Shown here one piece after another: positions 28,562 to 37,306 of a DNA stretch of 40,090 bases. The DNA is from Marinilabiliaceae bacterium JC017. Its GTDB lineage: Bacteria > Bacteroidota > Bacteroidia > Bacteroidales > Marinilabiliaceae. The translations under genes and the position numbers were made by a program. The notes beneath the pieces are model-generated. The model was not told the DNA's origin, ran no database searches, and worked only from the letters and a program-made list of their open reading frames with translations. The DNA lies in NCBI GenBank assembly GCA_004296775.1, contig RHGE01000054.1:1-40090 (forward strand), given 5' to 3'. How positions within the stretch are numbered: position 1 is the stretch's first letter; the number at the start of each line of letters is the position of its first letter.

Positions 28562-29227
28562 ATGCAAAAACAAATTGCCAAACTCCATTTCATCACCACC
28601 TATAACCCGGGCAAAAGTCACCTTGACCAGGTCAGGGAGTATTGTGCCGGAGGCGGTAACTGGGTGCAGTTACGCATGAAAGAAGCCACTGCCGGTGAAG
28701 TAGAGGTGATGGCCCGTAAGTGCCTGTCCGTGTGTATGGATTTTCAGGCAAAGCTTATCATCAACGACCATGTGGACGTAGCAGCCAAAGTGGGTGCCGA
28801 TGGGGTGCACCTGGGAAAGAACGATATGAGCCCGGCGGAAGCCCGCCAGATACAGGGCGACCACATGATCATTGGAGGCACGGCCAATACCTTTGAAGAC
28901 ATACAACGGTTGGTCAGCCAGGGTGTCGACTACATTGGGCTGGGACCCTATCGGTTTACCACCACCAAGAAAAACCTCAGTCCCGTGTTGGGCCTTGAAG
29001 GCTACCAAGCCATCATCAAGCAATGCAGCGAAGCAGGCATCTCCATCCCGGTTGTCGCCATTGGTGGTCTGGGGCCCGACGACCTCAAAGGATTGTTCAC
29101 CGCCGGCGTGCATGGCGTAGCCATCTCCTCCTACCTGGTCAACCAGGAACAGATGGGCATCGCCACCATTCAACTGCTCGAACAAATAGGTCGTCACAGC
29201 TCAGCCAATTGGATGAAAACAAAATAA
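28562..29227 (+). CDS. thiE: Thiamin-phosphate synthase ThiE
   Basis: 221 residues from the ATG at 28562; a TTG at 28544 is possible. Joins HMP-diphosphate and thiazole phosphate. Catalytic motifs are intact: QLRMK at 36-40, INDHVDVA with Asn68 and Asp69, GADGVHLGKNDM with Asp88, GGTANT where GxSxHT is usual, and YIGLGPYRFTTTKKN. The gene is richer in GC third-position codons than thiS and than the genes left of the operon. Repeat-bearing gaps of 0.5 kb before and 0.8 kb after it raise the question whether it is still read from the riboswitch promoter. Confidence 0.95.
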   Translation: MQKQIAKLHFITTYNPGKSHLDQVREYCAGGGNWVQLRMKEATAGEVEVMARKCLSVCMDFQAKLIINDHVDVAAKVGADGVHLGKNDMSPAEARQIQGDHMIIGGTANTFEDIQRLVSQGVDYIGLGPYRFTTTKKNLSPVLGLEGYQAIIKQCSEAGISIPVVAIGGLGPDDLKGLFTAGVHGVAISSYLVNQEQMGIATIQLLEQIGRHSSANWMKTK

Positions 29228-29581
29228 TGCAAACAGGCAGATGGGGGATGAAGAAGAGGAATGTAAGATTAGGCTGTCATATGACAGGCTTTCGCTGCAT
29301 CTAACCTGGACAGGCTGGAAAAGTAAAAAGTGAAAAGTTTAAAGTAAAAAGTATCAAGATGATTTACGGCTCGCCAAAATATTTTACCAGGAAAACACGA
29401 ACATTACTGATATGATACTATGTATTCTCAGCATTAGTCTGAAGAAAGCGTTTCGAGGGATAATACCTCCAGCTGATTGTAGGAACAAGACAACAGATCA
29501 TTAGATAGATGTCAATTGCTAACTGCAGACTGTTAACTGCTAACTACTGACTGTTGACTGCTAACTGTGGACTGTAGTTTG
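29228..29581. other. Intergenic: decayed sequence with simple repeats
   Basis: No gene seen. AT-rich sequence with AAAGTATCAAG and TTTACGGCTCGCCAAAA pieces that recur near 29704-29752. From about 29516 there is a quasi-periodic 10-bp pattern (AACTGCTAACTGTGGACTGT) running directly into repeat B copy 1. Confidence 0.6.
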
Positions 29582-29709
29582 TTTCCGGCCAGCGATTGTA
29601 GTGGATACCCCACAGCGAGGCGTTGGCAAGGGCGGGAAGGGATAGCGAGGAGTAGAAACGGAAAGCGCGGTGGCGAGCCCGAAGCGAGGCAGGACGCCAA
29701 AAAAGTATC
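29582..29709 (+). repeat. Dispersed repeat B, copy 1
   Basis: Starts TTTCCGGCCAGCGATTG and ends GACGCCAAAAAAGTATC, about 128 bp. Copy 2 is in inverted orientation at 31947-32078, on the other side of thiG-thiH. Both copies are entered through a CTGTTNACTG-like 10-bp simple repeat. Confidence 0.9.
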
Positions 29710-30001
29710 AAGTACAGAGTATCAAGATTTACTGCTTGCCAAAAAGATGGTATAGCGGACTTTTAATTTGAACAACATGTTGGTAAATTTTGCTGCTTAA
29801 GCACCTGATAAACTATTGGTCTAATAACCCAATAGTTTCATATCTAAAAGTCTATTATCTAAAAATCTAACGATCTATTCTAATGACCTATCGACCTAAT
29901 AACCTTAAACCATAAACCCAGAACCCAGAACCCAGAACCCCAAACTTAAAACCCCAAACCCAAAACTAAAAAACTCAAAACTCAAAAATAAAACCATTAC
30001 A
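29710..30001. repeat. Simple-sequence leader of thiG
   Basis: No gene. After repeat B comes AT-rich sequence with short echoes (TCTAATAACC, TCTAAAAATC). From 29903 there is an A/C-rich array of AACCCAGAACCC and AAACCCAAAACT variants reaching to four bases before the thiG start. The same AACCCAGAAC element recurs at 35830-36080. Confidence 0.75.
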
Positions 30002-30772
30002 ATGCAAACATTAAAAATAGGAGACAAAGAATTCTCATCACGACTATTTACCGGAACCGGTAAATTTTCTTCCTCACAAATGATGGAAGAAGCCCTTTTG
30101 GCATCCCAATCAGAACTCATTACCGTCGCCTTGCGCCGCGTTGACATGAACAATACCCAGGACGATATTTTGAGTCACCTGCGTCATCCGCACATCAACC
30201 TGTTGCCTAATACCTCAGGCGTCAGAACCGCCGATGAAGCCCTGTTCGCCGCCCAGCTGGCCCGGGAAGCCCTGCAAACCAATTGGATCAAGCTAGAGAT
30301 TCACCCCGATCCCAAATACCTGCTGCCCGATCCGCTGGAAACCCTCAAAGCCGCCGAAGAGTTGGTGAAACAAGGCTTCATTGTGTTGCCTTACATACAG
30401 GCCGACCCCGTGCTGTGCAAGCGCCTCGAAGAAGTAGGCGTCGCCGCCGTCATGCCATTGGGATCCCCCATCGGGTCCAACCAGGGATTGCAGACCATGG
30501 ACTTCCTGCGCATCATCATCGAGCAGAGCAATGTGCCCGTAGTCGTTGACGCCGGTATTGGCGCCCCCTCACACGCCGCCGCCGCCATGGAAATGGGTGC
30601 CGACGCCGTATTGGTGAACACCGCCATTGCCGTGTCGCCCAATCCCGTGGAGATGGGACAAGCCTTTAAGTTAGCCGTTCAGGCCGGACGCATGGCCTAC
30701 GAAGCCAAGCTCGCCGGTACATCGCTGAATGCCCAAGCATCCAGCCCCCTTACAGCCTTTTTAGAAGATTAG
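30002..30772 (+). CDS. thiG: Thiazole synthase ThiG
   Basis: 256 residues, TIM barrel. Builds the thiazole phosphate from deoxyxylulose-5-P, dehydroglycine from ThiH and sulfur from ThiS thiocarboxylate. The Schiff-base lysine is Lys97 (NWIKLEI). Other conserved blocks are [44 protein letters not shown] and [10 protein letters not shown]-rich codon choice (many C/G third bases) contrasts with the AT-rich genes elsewhere in the window. It is followed by thiH after 14 nt. Confidence 0.97.
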   Translation: MQTLKIGDKEFSSRLFTGTGKFSSSQMMEEALLASQSELITVALRRVDMNNTQDDILSHLRHPHINLLPNTSGVRTADEALFAAQLAREALQTNWIKLEIHPDPKYLLPDPLETLKAAEELVKQGFIVLPYIQADPVLCKRLEEVGVAAVMPLGSPIGSNQGLQTMDFLRIIIEQSNVPVVVDAGIGAPSHAAAAMEMGADAVLVNTAIAVSPNPVEMGQAFKLAVQAGRMAYEAKLAGTSLNAQASSPLTAFLED

Positions 30773-30786
30773 TAAATCAATGCATT

Positions 30787-31902
30787 ATGTCGAGTGAATT
30801 TTATGAAGTGCTCAGCACTTATCAATGGGATGAAGTAAAAAGCTCCATCTATGCAAAAACAGCCGCTGACGTAGAGAGCGCCCTGAATAGCACCAGCCCG
30901 TCGCTGGAAGATTTTAAAGCCCTGATATCGCCAGCCGCCGCCACCTACCTGGAACCCATGGCGCGGTTGAGCCACACCCTTACGCAGCAGCGATTCGGGA
31001 AAACCATGCAGCTTTATATCCCCCTCTACCTGTCCAATGCCTGCGCCAACGGGTGCGTCTATTGCGGCTTCAACCATGCCAATGACATCAAACGCATCAC
31101 CCTCAATAAGGAGCAGGTGTTGCAAGAGATCCAGGTCATCAAAGAGATGGGGTATGAGCACCTGTTGCTGGTAACCGGGGAACACCCCGCCCAGTGTGGA
31201 TTCAACTACCTGTCCGAAATGCTCGAACTGGTCAAGCCCTATTTCTCACTGGTCTCCATCGAAGTGCAGCCCATGGACCAGGAACACTACGAAAAACTCA
31301 TCCCCCAAGGGCTCAACAGCGTTTATGTGTACCAGGAAACCTATAATTCACAGCGCTATCCAGAGTACCATCCCAGGGGAAAGAAAGCCAATTTCAAATA
31401 CCGCCTGCACACCCCCGACCGCCTCGGACGCGCCGGCATCCATAAGATGGGCCTCGGCTGCCTGCTCGGATTAGAAGACTGGCGCACCGACTCCTTCTTC
31501 ACCGCCCTTCACCTGAACTACCTTGAAAAGACCTACTGGAAATCCAAATACTCCATTTCCTTTCCGCGCCTGAGGCCCCATGCCGGCTCTTTTCAACCCA
31601 ATGTGGTGGTGGGCGACAAAGACCTCGCGCAGCTAATCATGGCCTATCGCATCTTCAACCACGACGTTGAGCTGAGCCTCTCCACCCGCGAATACCCCGT
31701 TTTTCGCGATAACATGATGAAGCTCGGCATCACCGCCATGAGTGCCGGCTCCAAGACCGAGCCCGGCGGCTATGCCGTCTACACCCAGGCCCTCGAACAA
31801 TTCCTCATTGCCGACGACCGCTCATCCGACGAGATACAGCAAGTCATCGCCGCCAATGGCTACGAACCCGTCTGGAAAGACTGGGACACCTGCATGCAGT
31901 AA
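30787..31902 (+). CDS. thiH: 2-iminoacetate synthase ThiH (radical SAM tyrosine lyase)
   Basis: 371 residues. Cleaves tyrosine to p-cresol and dehydroglycine (2-iminoacetate) for ThiG. Radical SAM cluster motif CANGCVYC (Cys86, Cys90, Cys93), followed by GFNHAND; further conserved blocks are LVTGEHP, SIEVQPM, VYQETYN and SFPRLRPHAG. Use of ThiH instead of glycine oxidase ThiO fits an anaerobic or facultative lifestyle. It has the same GC-rich codon use as thiG. Its 3' end runs into repeat B copy 2. Confidence 0.97.
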   Translation: MSSEFYEVLSTYQWDEVKSSIYAKTAADVESALNSTSPSLEDFKALISPAAATYLEPMARLSHTLTQQRFGKTMQLYIPLYLSNACANGCVYCGFNHANDIKRITLNKEQVLQEIQVIKEMGYEHLLLVTGEHPAQCGFNYLSEMLELVKPYFSLVSIEVQPMDQEHYEKLIPQGLNSVYVYQETYNSQRYPEYHPRGKKANFKYRLHTPDRLGRAGIHKMGLGCLLGLEDWRTDSFFTALHLNYLEKTYWKSKYSISFPRLRPHAGSFQPNVVVGDKDLAQLIMAYRIFNHDVELSLSTREYPVFRDNMMKLGITAMSAGSKTEPGGYAVYTQALEQFLIADDRSSDEIQQVIAANGYEPVWKDWDTCMQ

Positions 31903-31936
31903 CCCTTTTCAAGCCCAATTCAAATACCCAAATACC

Positions 31937-31967
31937 GGACGCCCATGATACTTTTTTATGGGCGTCC
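31937..31967. promoter_or_regulatory. Perfect 10-bp hairpin after thiH
   Basis: GGACGCCCAT (31937-31946) and ATGGGCGTCC (31958-31967) enclose GATACTTTTTT. It starts 35 nt past the thiH stop and overlaps the edge of repeat B. There is no T-run after it on the plus strand (CCCC instead), so it is not a classical terminator but could protect the 3' end. Confidence 0.75.
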
Positions 31968-32078
31968 CCCTTCGCCTCGGGCTCAGGGCCGCGCTTTCCG
32001 TTCCAACTCCTCGCTCTTCCCATCCCACACAAGCCAACGCCCGCTGCGGGGTTTCCACTGCAATCGCTGGCCGGAAAG
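31947..32078 (-). repeat. Dispersed repeat B, copy 2 (inverted)
   Basis: The reverse complement aligns with 29582-29709 along its whole length. Blocks such as CCGGCCAGCGATTG, GCGAGGAGT, ACGGAAAGCGCGG and the terminal AAAAAAGTATC are nearly identical, with several small indels between them. Confidence 0.9.
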
Positions 32079-32178
32079 ACCCAGTGAACAGTGAACAGTG
32101 AACAGTGAACAGAGAACAGTGACAGTGACAGTGAACAGTGAACAGAGAACAGAGAACAGTGAACAGTGACAGTGACAG
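32079..32178. repeat. CAGTGAACAG simple-sequence array
   Basis: About 100 bp of AGTGAACAGTGAACAG with GAGAACAG and GTGACAG variants, period mostly 10 bp. It is the inverted equivalent of the CTGTTNACTG tract left of repeat B copy 1. Confidence 0.9.
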
Positions 32179-32670
32179 GCGTTTCCGCGAGCCCGCGAAA
32201 TCTTCTCGCGAGGTCGTTTGGTGTTTCCGCGAGCCCGCGAAATCTTCTCGCAAGGTCGTTTGGCGTTTCCGCGAGCCCGCGAAACCTTCTCGCGAGGTCG
32301 TTTGGTGCTTTCGGGATCTCCGAAACCTTCTCGCGAGGTCGTTTGGTGCTTTCGGGGACGTCCGAAACCTTCCCGCAAGGTCGTTTGGCGTATTCTGAGG
32401 TTCAGAAAACTTCTCGCGAGGTCGTTTGGTGTATTCTGAGGTTCAGAAAATCTCTCGCAAGGTCGTTTGGCGTATTCTGAGGTTCAGAAAACCTCACGCA
32501 GGGTCGTTTGGCGTATTCTGAGGTTCAGAAAACCTCTCGCAAGGTCGTTTGGTGTATTCTGAGGTTCAGAAAACCTCTCGCAAGGTCGTTTGGCGTATTC
32601 TGAGGTTCAGAAAACTTCTTACGAGGTCGTTTGGCGTATTCTGAAGTTCAGAAACCTTCTCCCTCCCTGT
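32178..32670. repeat. Tandem array of 11 units, 41-42 bp, with hairpin variants
   Basis: Each unit ends with a constant box CTCGC[GA]AGGTCGTTTGG. GGTCGTTTGG occurs at 32212, 32254, 32296, 32337, 32379, 32420, 32461, 32502, 32543, 32584 and 32625. The other half is a small inverted repeat of three kinds: TTTC.CGCG...CGCG.AAA (units 1-3), TTTCGG...CCGAAA (units 4-5) and TTCTGA-GGT-TCAGAA (units 6-11 and a partial 12th). There are no unique spacers, so it is not a CRISPR array. Open frames through it are chance readings. Confidence 0.93.
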
Positions 32671-32686
32671 CGCTGATTTGCTATCC

Positions 32687-32833
32687 ATGCCTGATCATTT
32701 ATTTTCCTGGTTATGCCCAGCGTCCCGCTATGTCCGGCCACCAATCAACCTGGCAGCGTCCGTAGGACCTGATAGCGTTAAAACATCCTCCTTTTCCACG
32801 TCGTACCTCGCCACGTTCCAACATCGAACATCC
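32687..32833 (+). repeat. Dispersed repeat C, copy 1
   Basis: About 147 bp, matching 35564-35711. The best segment is CCAATCAACCTGG[CT]AGCGTCCG[TC]AGGACCTG followed by CATCCT[CT]CTTTTCCACGTCG. An internal hairpin CATAGCG-TCC-CGCTATG type element (AGCGTCCCGCTATGTCC) occurs at 32719 and again at 32852. Confidence 0.85.
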
Positions 32834-33605
32834 AAACCCCTTGTTAGGCATAGCGTCCCGCTATGTCCCATTCGCCAAGGCCTTCGGCCTGTTGGGATAT
32901 AATTGACATCTCAGAGTTCTTAAACCGATCGGCCTGAAGGGCCATCCTATCACAGCCCGTGGCAAGTGCAGCGCCGCCCCGGGATATATCGTCATTTACC
33001 CCCGGCGCAAGCAGCAAGTAGTTCACCGCACATCGCCCCCTGCGCCGGAACCCACCAACGATCCGTAAAGCATCATTTAAATCTCCCAACCCGTAACCAT
33101 TTGCGACAACGTCATATTAAACACCCAACCTGGTAACCCTCGCAGTCCCCCCTGGTGATTAATCATTTGTTTAAAAACATAAAAATGAAAGATTCGAGCA
33201 GGAATCAATAGAAGTGTCATGCAAATCATTAATCATATTAAGAGATGAAATATGACTGTTTGGCCTGGGATAAACATTGAAATATCACGAGTAGTAAGAT
33301 GCGAGGTGTAGTGGTGGTGCCGGATGGAGTGATTCTTAAAGGTTAAGCTGGTGGCTTCATTTAATTGTGTTTTAATCATTGATGACGAATAATTATTTTC
33401 ATTCTAAATATTTATAATAATGAATCAGCTTTTTTGATACTTTTGTCACTTAATGGGTGTTCCATCATAGAATACCTTTTAGAGTGACAAGGAAAGACCC
33501 TGTTAGAATATTCATTAAAAAAAAAAGGAGATAAGTAAAACCAAGAACTCTATATCTCTAAGTCTATTCATATAGCAAGTTCGCACTTGCTCAACAAATA
33601 CGAAA
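32834..33605. other. Long non-coding gap with repeat remnants
   Basis: No supported gene. 32834-33100 is GC-rich and holds short palindromes (TAGCGTCCCGCTA, AAGGCCTTCGGCCT). It also has a CTGAAGGGCCATCCTATCACAG segment that resembles the degenerate intergenic elements common in Bacteroidota (from memory). From about 33170 the sequence becomes AT-rich with no recognisable feature. Minus-strand open frames here have no protein-like pattern. Confidence 0.55.
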
Positions 33606-33892
33606 AAGGCCATGATGTTGGGAAGCGCGGGAGCCAGTCAAATAAGCGGGCCGGCGTTGGCGCGACGAAGATGAATGCGGAAATTCCGGCATGTGGGTTG
33701 GCAAAAATTCATCAAGGAGGTGGGCGGAAGCTTTTATTTGACTAGACCTTTTTGCTTCCTTTTTGGGGCAATGCCAAAAAGGAAGTAGGGTTTGGGACAA
33801 AGTCCCGATTAAAACTATATGTCATCTAACATGCTTGCAAACTATTAGCTTGATGTCAATAGGGCCAATGGCCATCTCTGACTATTATCTAA
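33606..33892 (+). repeat. Dispersed repeat A, copy 2
   Basis: Core with two tandem hairpins: CTTCCTTTTTGG / CCAAAAAGGAAG around GGCAATG, and TTGGGAC-AAA-GTCCCGA. After a variable stretch comes GTCAATAGGGCCAATGGCC with a third small palindrome (GGCCAATGGCC), shared with copy 3 but not copy 1. It ends about 10 bp before the TlpA-like gene. Confidence 0.87.
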
Positions 33893-33902
33893 ATTCACAT
33901 AT

Positions 33903-35390
33903 ATGAAACAGATTATTATTTTTTCAATTTTCATGTTGGTATTAGGTTCTTCATGTAACCGCAAACCTGTGAAATCCGATTCCCCGCAAAAAACCATTAT
34001 CACCGGAAGAATAATTGATTATTCAAAGGATCAGACTGAAATCACCTTAGTTAATATGGATTTGCTTGTAACTGAAAAACGGGAAGTACTGGATATTGAT
34101 AGTACCGGATTTTTCAGTTATTCGTTTATGAATAATTCACCCAGAGACATCCGATTAAAGGGCAATAGCGTAAATTTTTTATTCTTAGCATTCCCTGGTG
34201 ACAGCATACATGTGGAATTTAAATCAAGAACAAACGATTATCAAAACTCAATAGCGTTTTCCGGCGACAGGCATGTAGAAAACAAGCAAGTCACCCATTT
34301 CCAACATGTCTTTAATAATAGTTCAGTTAGTCATAAAGAAATTGTTACGGCAAAAGCCAAATTTGACTTACCACAGTTCTTGCATTTCATGGACAGTGTT
34401 CAAAAAGTATCAATGAGCCTTGTAGATTCGTTCGTAAAAGAAAATGCAACAGGTGAAATAGTGTCGGGTTGGATTAAGTGGTATGCTTCAGAACCCTATT
34501 TGTATAACATGAGTTGGTACCCTAATGAAAGAGACGATATTCAGGTGCCTCAAGCCTATTACGATTTTCAAAATGAATTATTACCCCTTAATCGCCACCA
34601 ATTATGTGCCACCTATAACATCGATTTGTTTGTCTCAGAATATTTTCATGGAACCATAATGCAGGGTTTCTTACAGGATAATCGAAGTTTATTGGAAAAG
34701 TGGCAAAAAGATGAAAGTTTATATAAGCAAGAAGAGTTGAAAGCCGATTCGCTGGTAAATGAAGCCATTATAAAATATTCGAATGGTGAAATAATAAAAG
34801 AACTTGTATTCACTAATTACTATGCTGATAAAATTAGTAGCGGGAATTTAAGATCTTACGCGCATTTTCAGTCATTTTTAAATCAACAAATCTCTACTGA
34901 ATTTCTTAAGGCATCATTGGAGAATTACTTCAATACAGTAAAGGAACGAATTGAACGACCATTAACTGCCAACCAGCTTGTGAATAGTATAAATAGCGGT
35001 TCAATTCAGGCCACCTTAGATACTTTGTTCAATGCCAATAAAGGTAAAGTTCTGGTTTTTGATTGTTGGGGTACTTATTGTGGTTCATGCATCGCAAATT
35101 TCCCCAAAATGAAAAATATCATGGAAAAGTTAAACGGCCAGGATATACGATTTGTGTTTTTTTGTCTGGATGGGGATTCAAATAAACAACGTTTTCAAAA
35201 TCTAATCAAAACCTATGAGTTAGATGGAAAACACTATTGTTTAAACAAGAAAGAAAATAAAGATTTAAGACAAATGCTTCAAATCAATGGAATTCCCCAT
35301 TATGCAGTATTCGACAAGAAAGGCCAACTGAGAAAAAATGGTAATTTCCTTCCTGGTGAAGAAGAACTACTGATGTTATTAAACGAATAA
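33903..35390 (+). CDS. TlpA-like thiol-disulfide lipoprotein
   Basis: 495 residues. Lipoprotein signal with Cys18 (VLGSSC). Residues about 35-120 form a beta-rich domain like the DUF4369-type N-terminal domains of Bacteroidota TlpA proteins, then a helical middle (about 130-365). The C-terminal thioredoxin fold runs from about 370, with the redox pair CGSC (Cys393, Cys396) in DCWGTYCGSC, an extra Cys388 and GIPHYAVFD at the cis-Pro. It should be anchored in the envelope and reduce or isomerise disulfides; such proteins often accompany surface nutrient systems. AT-rich and flanked by repeats on both sides. Confidence 0.88.
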   Translation: MKQIIIFSIFMLVLGSSCNRKPVKSDSPQKTIITGRIIDYSKDQTEITLVNMDLLVTEKREVLDIDSTGFFSYSFMNNSPRDIRLKGNSVNFLFLAFPGDSIHVEFKSRTNDYQNSIAFSGDRHVENKQVTHFQHVFNNSSVSHKEIVTAKAKFDLPQFLHFMDSVQKVSMSLVDSFVKENATGEIVSGWIKWYASEPYLYNMSWYPNERDDIQVPQAYYDFQNELLPLNRHQLCATYNIDLFVSEYFHGTIMQGFLQDNRSLLEKWQKDESLYKQEELKADSLVNEAIIKYSNGEIIKELVFTNYYADKISSGNLRSYAHFQSFLNQQISTEFLKASLENYFNTVKERIERPLTANQLVNSINSGSIQATLDTLFNANKGKVLVFDCWGTYCGSCIANFPKMKNIMEKLNGQDIRFVFFCLDGDSNKQRFQNLIKTYELDGKHYCLNKKENKDLRQMLQINGIPHYAVFDKKGQLRKNGNFLPGEEELLMLLNE

Positions 35391-35563
35391 AAAAGGGGCA
35401 TGTCCCCCTTGCTGGTGCGGATTGGCCATCTTGGCGGTGTTTCTGTTTGCGGTATGCGGTTTTTGGTATGTCGGTGTTTCGGTATGTGGTGTATCGGTTT
35501 TCAGTGACTATAATCTTGTTAATCCTGTCCATTAAACCCTCCGTTGTTGCAGAAATGTCATCC
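35391..35563. other. Intergenic after the TlpA-like gene
   Basis: No gene. Contains GGTATGCGGTTTTTGGTATG-like echoes (repeated GGTATG[CT]GGT) that read as a short degenerate tandem repeat at 35445-35500. Confidence 0.5.
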
Positions 35564-35711
35564 GTGCCAGATTATTTGTTTAGCCTATTATGCCTGGCAT
35601 CCCCCAATGTCCCGGCCGCCAATCAACCTGGTAGCGTCCGCAGGACCTGGTAGCGTTGACACATCCTTCTTTTCCACGTCGAACCTCCCCATGTCCCAAC
35701 ATCGAACATCC
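35564..35711 (+). repeat. Dispersed repeat C, copy 2
   Basis: Direct copy of 32687-32833 with scattered substitutions. Shared blocks include AATCAACCTGGTAGCGTCCG, AGGACCTGGTAGCGTT, CTTTTCCACGTCG and CCAACATCGAACATCC. Its right end runs into the simple-sequence array. Confidence 0.85.
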
Positions 35712-36165
35712 CAACATCGAACATCCCCACATCCTCACATCCCCACGTCGTACATCCAAACATCGAACATCTCAACGTCCCCACATCGCACATCCAAACA
35801 TCGAACGTCCCCACATCGCACATTCAAACCTCCAACTCCTAACCCAGAACATTAAAATCCAGAACCAATAATCGCCCCATCCAAACATCCCCACATCGAA
35901 CCTCCCCACATCGCACATCCAAACCTCCAACTCCAAAACCAGAACACTAAAACCCAGAACCAATAATCCCCCCATCCAAACATCCCCACATCGAACCTCC
36001 CCACATCGCACATCCAAACATCGCACATCCCAACCCCTAATTCCTAACCCAGAACACTAAAACCCAGAACCAATAATCGCCCCATCCAAACATCCCCACA
36101 TCGAACATCTCAACGTCCCCACATCGAACATCCAAACATCGAACATCTCCACGTCCCCCCATCCT
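35690..36165. repeat. CCCACATCGAACATCC simple-sequence array
   Basis: About 475 bp built from ACATCGAACATCC, ACATCGCACATCC, CAACGTCCCC and CCAAACATC variants. AACCCAGAACACTAAAAC and CCAATAATCGCCCCATCC blocks are inserted three times (CCAATA at 35865, 35960 and 36070). It ends just upstream of the promoter for the LytTR gene. Confidence 0.9.
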
Positions 36166-36173
36166 CCCCTCCC

Positions 36174-36203
36174 TTGGTAGTAGAATAATTGTCTTTACCT
36201 TTG
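36174..36203 (+). promoter_or_regulatory. Promoter of the LytTR regulator gene
   Basis: CTTG (TTG at 36174-36176), 19 nt spacing, then a perfect TACCTTTG at 36196-36203: the Bacteroidota -33/-7 pattern. Predicted start near 36210, about 40 nt before the ATG. Confidence 0.65.
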
Positions 36204-36249
36204 TATGCGGAAAACCAAAGTATCCAACCTAAAGAAATAACATTACAAC

Positions 36250-37131
36250 ATGAATCTCCGTTTTTTTAAGTGGCTAAATACAACATATCCTCAAAACTAT
36301 CTACTTCGAAATCCATACAAGGGCGCTTTAATATGGGGGCTATTAACCTGGGGGTTCTCTATTTTGTATCATCCGCTCACTACCAGTACAAGTGGCAGAA
36401 TGTTTAATTATGAGCTTACCATGGGGAGTTATTGTCTTGCTCTGGTATTTTTGCTTATACCTTTGATTAAAATGTTGAAAATAGTGCCGTGGTTCTCTTC
36501 AAGGCGGGAGTGGACCTTTGAAAAGGAACTGGTAGCCGGAGTTTTAATTTTATTCGTCATGTGTATTTATGTTTTCCTTATCGCATTCATCATTGAAGCT
36601 CCCGGCGATCGATGGAACTGGCCTACCTTTTTTGATTCTTGTAAAAACACCTTTTTCATTGGCATGTTTCCATACCTGATTTTCACTGTTCAGGGGTATA
36701 AACACCTTTTAGCTCCTGTTCCAAAGAACATGTTTAATGAAAATATGGCTGCGCCAATCCCGGAGAAAACAGAAGATGTCAGTATTCAAATCAAATCCCA
36801 GCTGAAAAAGGATAACCTGAGCTTTTCGCCCGATGCTTTTTTGTATGCCGAATCAGATGGCAACTACGTGAATTTCTACTTGAAGGATAATGGGAAGATC
36901 TGTAAGAAGGTGATCCGGAATTCCATCACCAACATTGATAAACAGCTGACGGAGATGCCGCATTTTCTGCGAACCCACCGGGCCTTTATTGTAAATATGA
37001 ACAAGGTTATTCAAAAGAAGGGAAATGCGTCGGGGTATCGTTTAACCCTTGAGGACATAGAGGTAGAGCTGCCGGTTTCCAGGCAAAATGTTCCCCTCTT
37101 TGATCAGATGGAAGAACAACTTTCCGTTTAA
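36250..37131 (+). CDS. Membrane-bound LytTR-domain transcription regulator
   Basis: 293 residues. Four hydrophobic segments (about 20-40, 57-75, 92-117 and 132-150) form an N-terminal membrane part. After a linker comes a LytTR DNA-binding domain (about 193-290), with FLYAESDGNYVNFYL, FLRTHRAFIVNMNKV and VELPVSRQNV typical of the family. There is no response-regulator receiver domain, so the membrane part may sense the signal directly. It lies 175 nt upstream of the OMP gene on the same strand and is a candidate regulator of it. It has its own promoter. Confidence 0.9.
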   Translation: MNLRFFKWLNTTYPQNYLLRNPYKGALIWGLLTWGFSILYHPLTTSTSGRMFNYELTMGSYCLALVFLLIPLIKMLKIVPWFSSRREWTFEKELVAGVLILFVMCIYVFLIAFIIEAPGDRWNWPTFFDSCKNTFFIGMFPYLIFTVQGYKHLLAPVPKNMFNENMAAPIPEKTEDVSIQIKSQLKKDNLSFSPDAFLYAESDGNYVNFYLKDNGKICKKVIRNSITNIDKQLTEMPHFLRTHRAFIVNMNKVIQKKGNASGYRLTLEDIEVELPVSRQNVPLFDQMEEQLSV

Positions 37132-37306
37132 TGCCGTTGTCCTTCATCCCAACAGAAAGCCACTCATAACAACTTTGAAAAGGGCCGGAAACAAGGCTTG
37201 TCATTGATCACAAATCAGTGTCAAGTATCCCAATTGCTTTCCTGTCACCCGTTTATTTCCTGACTTTGCAGTGTGAATTAATTGAAAATTTAATCAGTCA
37301 GGATCA

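Noticed and set aside
31937-31967. Intrinsic terminator for thiH
   Set aside because: The stem is perfect but the T-run is in the loop and C residues follow the stem, so it is listed as a hairpin of unknown role.
32138-32480. Overlapping open frames on both strands through the 41-bp array, with repeated Arg/Phe-rich peptides
   Set aside because: The unit length (41-42 bp) shifts frame from copy to copy, several frames are open at once, and no start or composition signal supports one. They are by-products of a stop-poor repeat.
32178-32670. CRISPR array
   Set aside because: Units are contiguous with no unique spacers, the variable half falls into only three versions, and no cas gene is near.
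32844-33089. 81-residue minus-strand ORF
   Set aside because: Lies in a palindromic GC-rich repeat remnant; no recognisable domain or consistent codon use.
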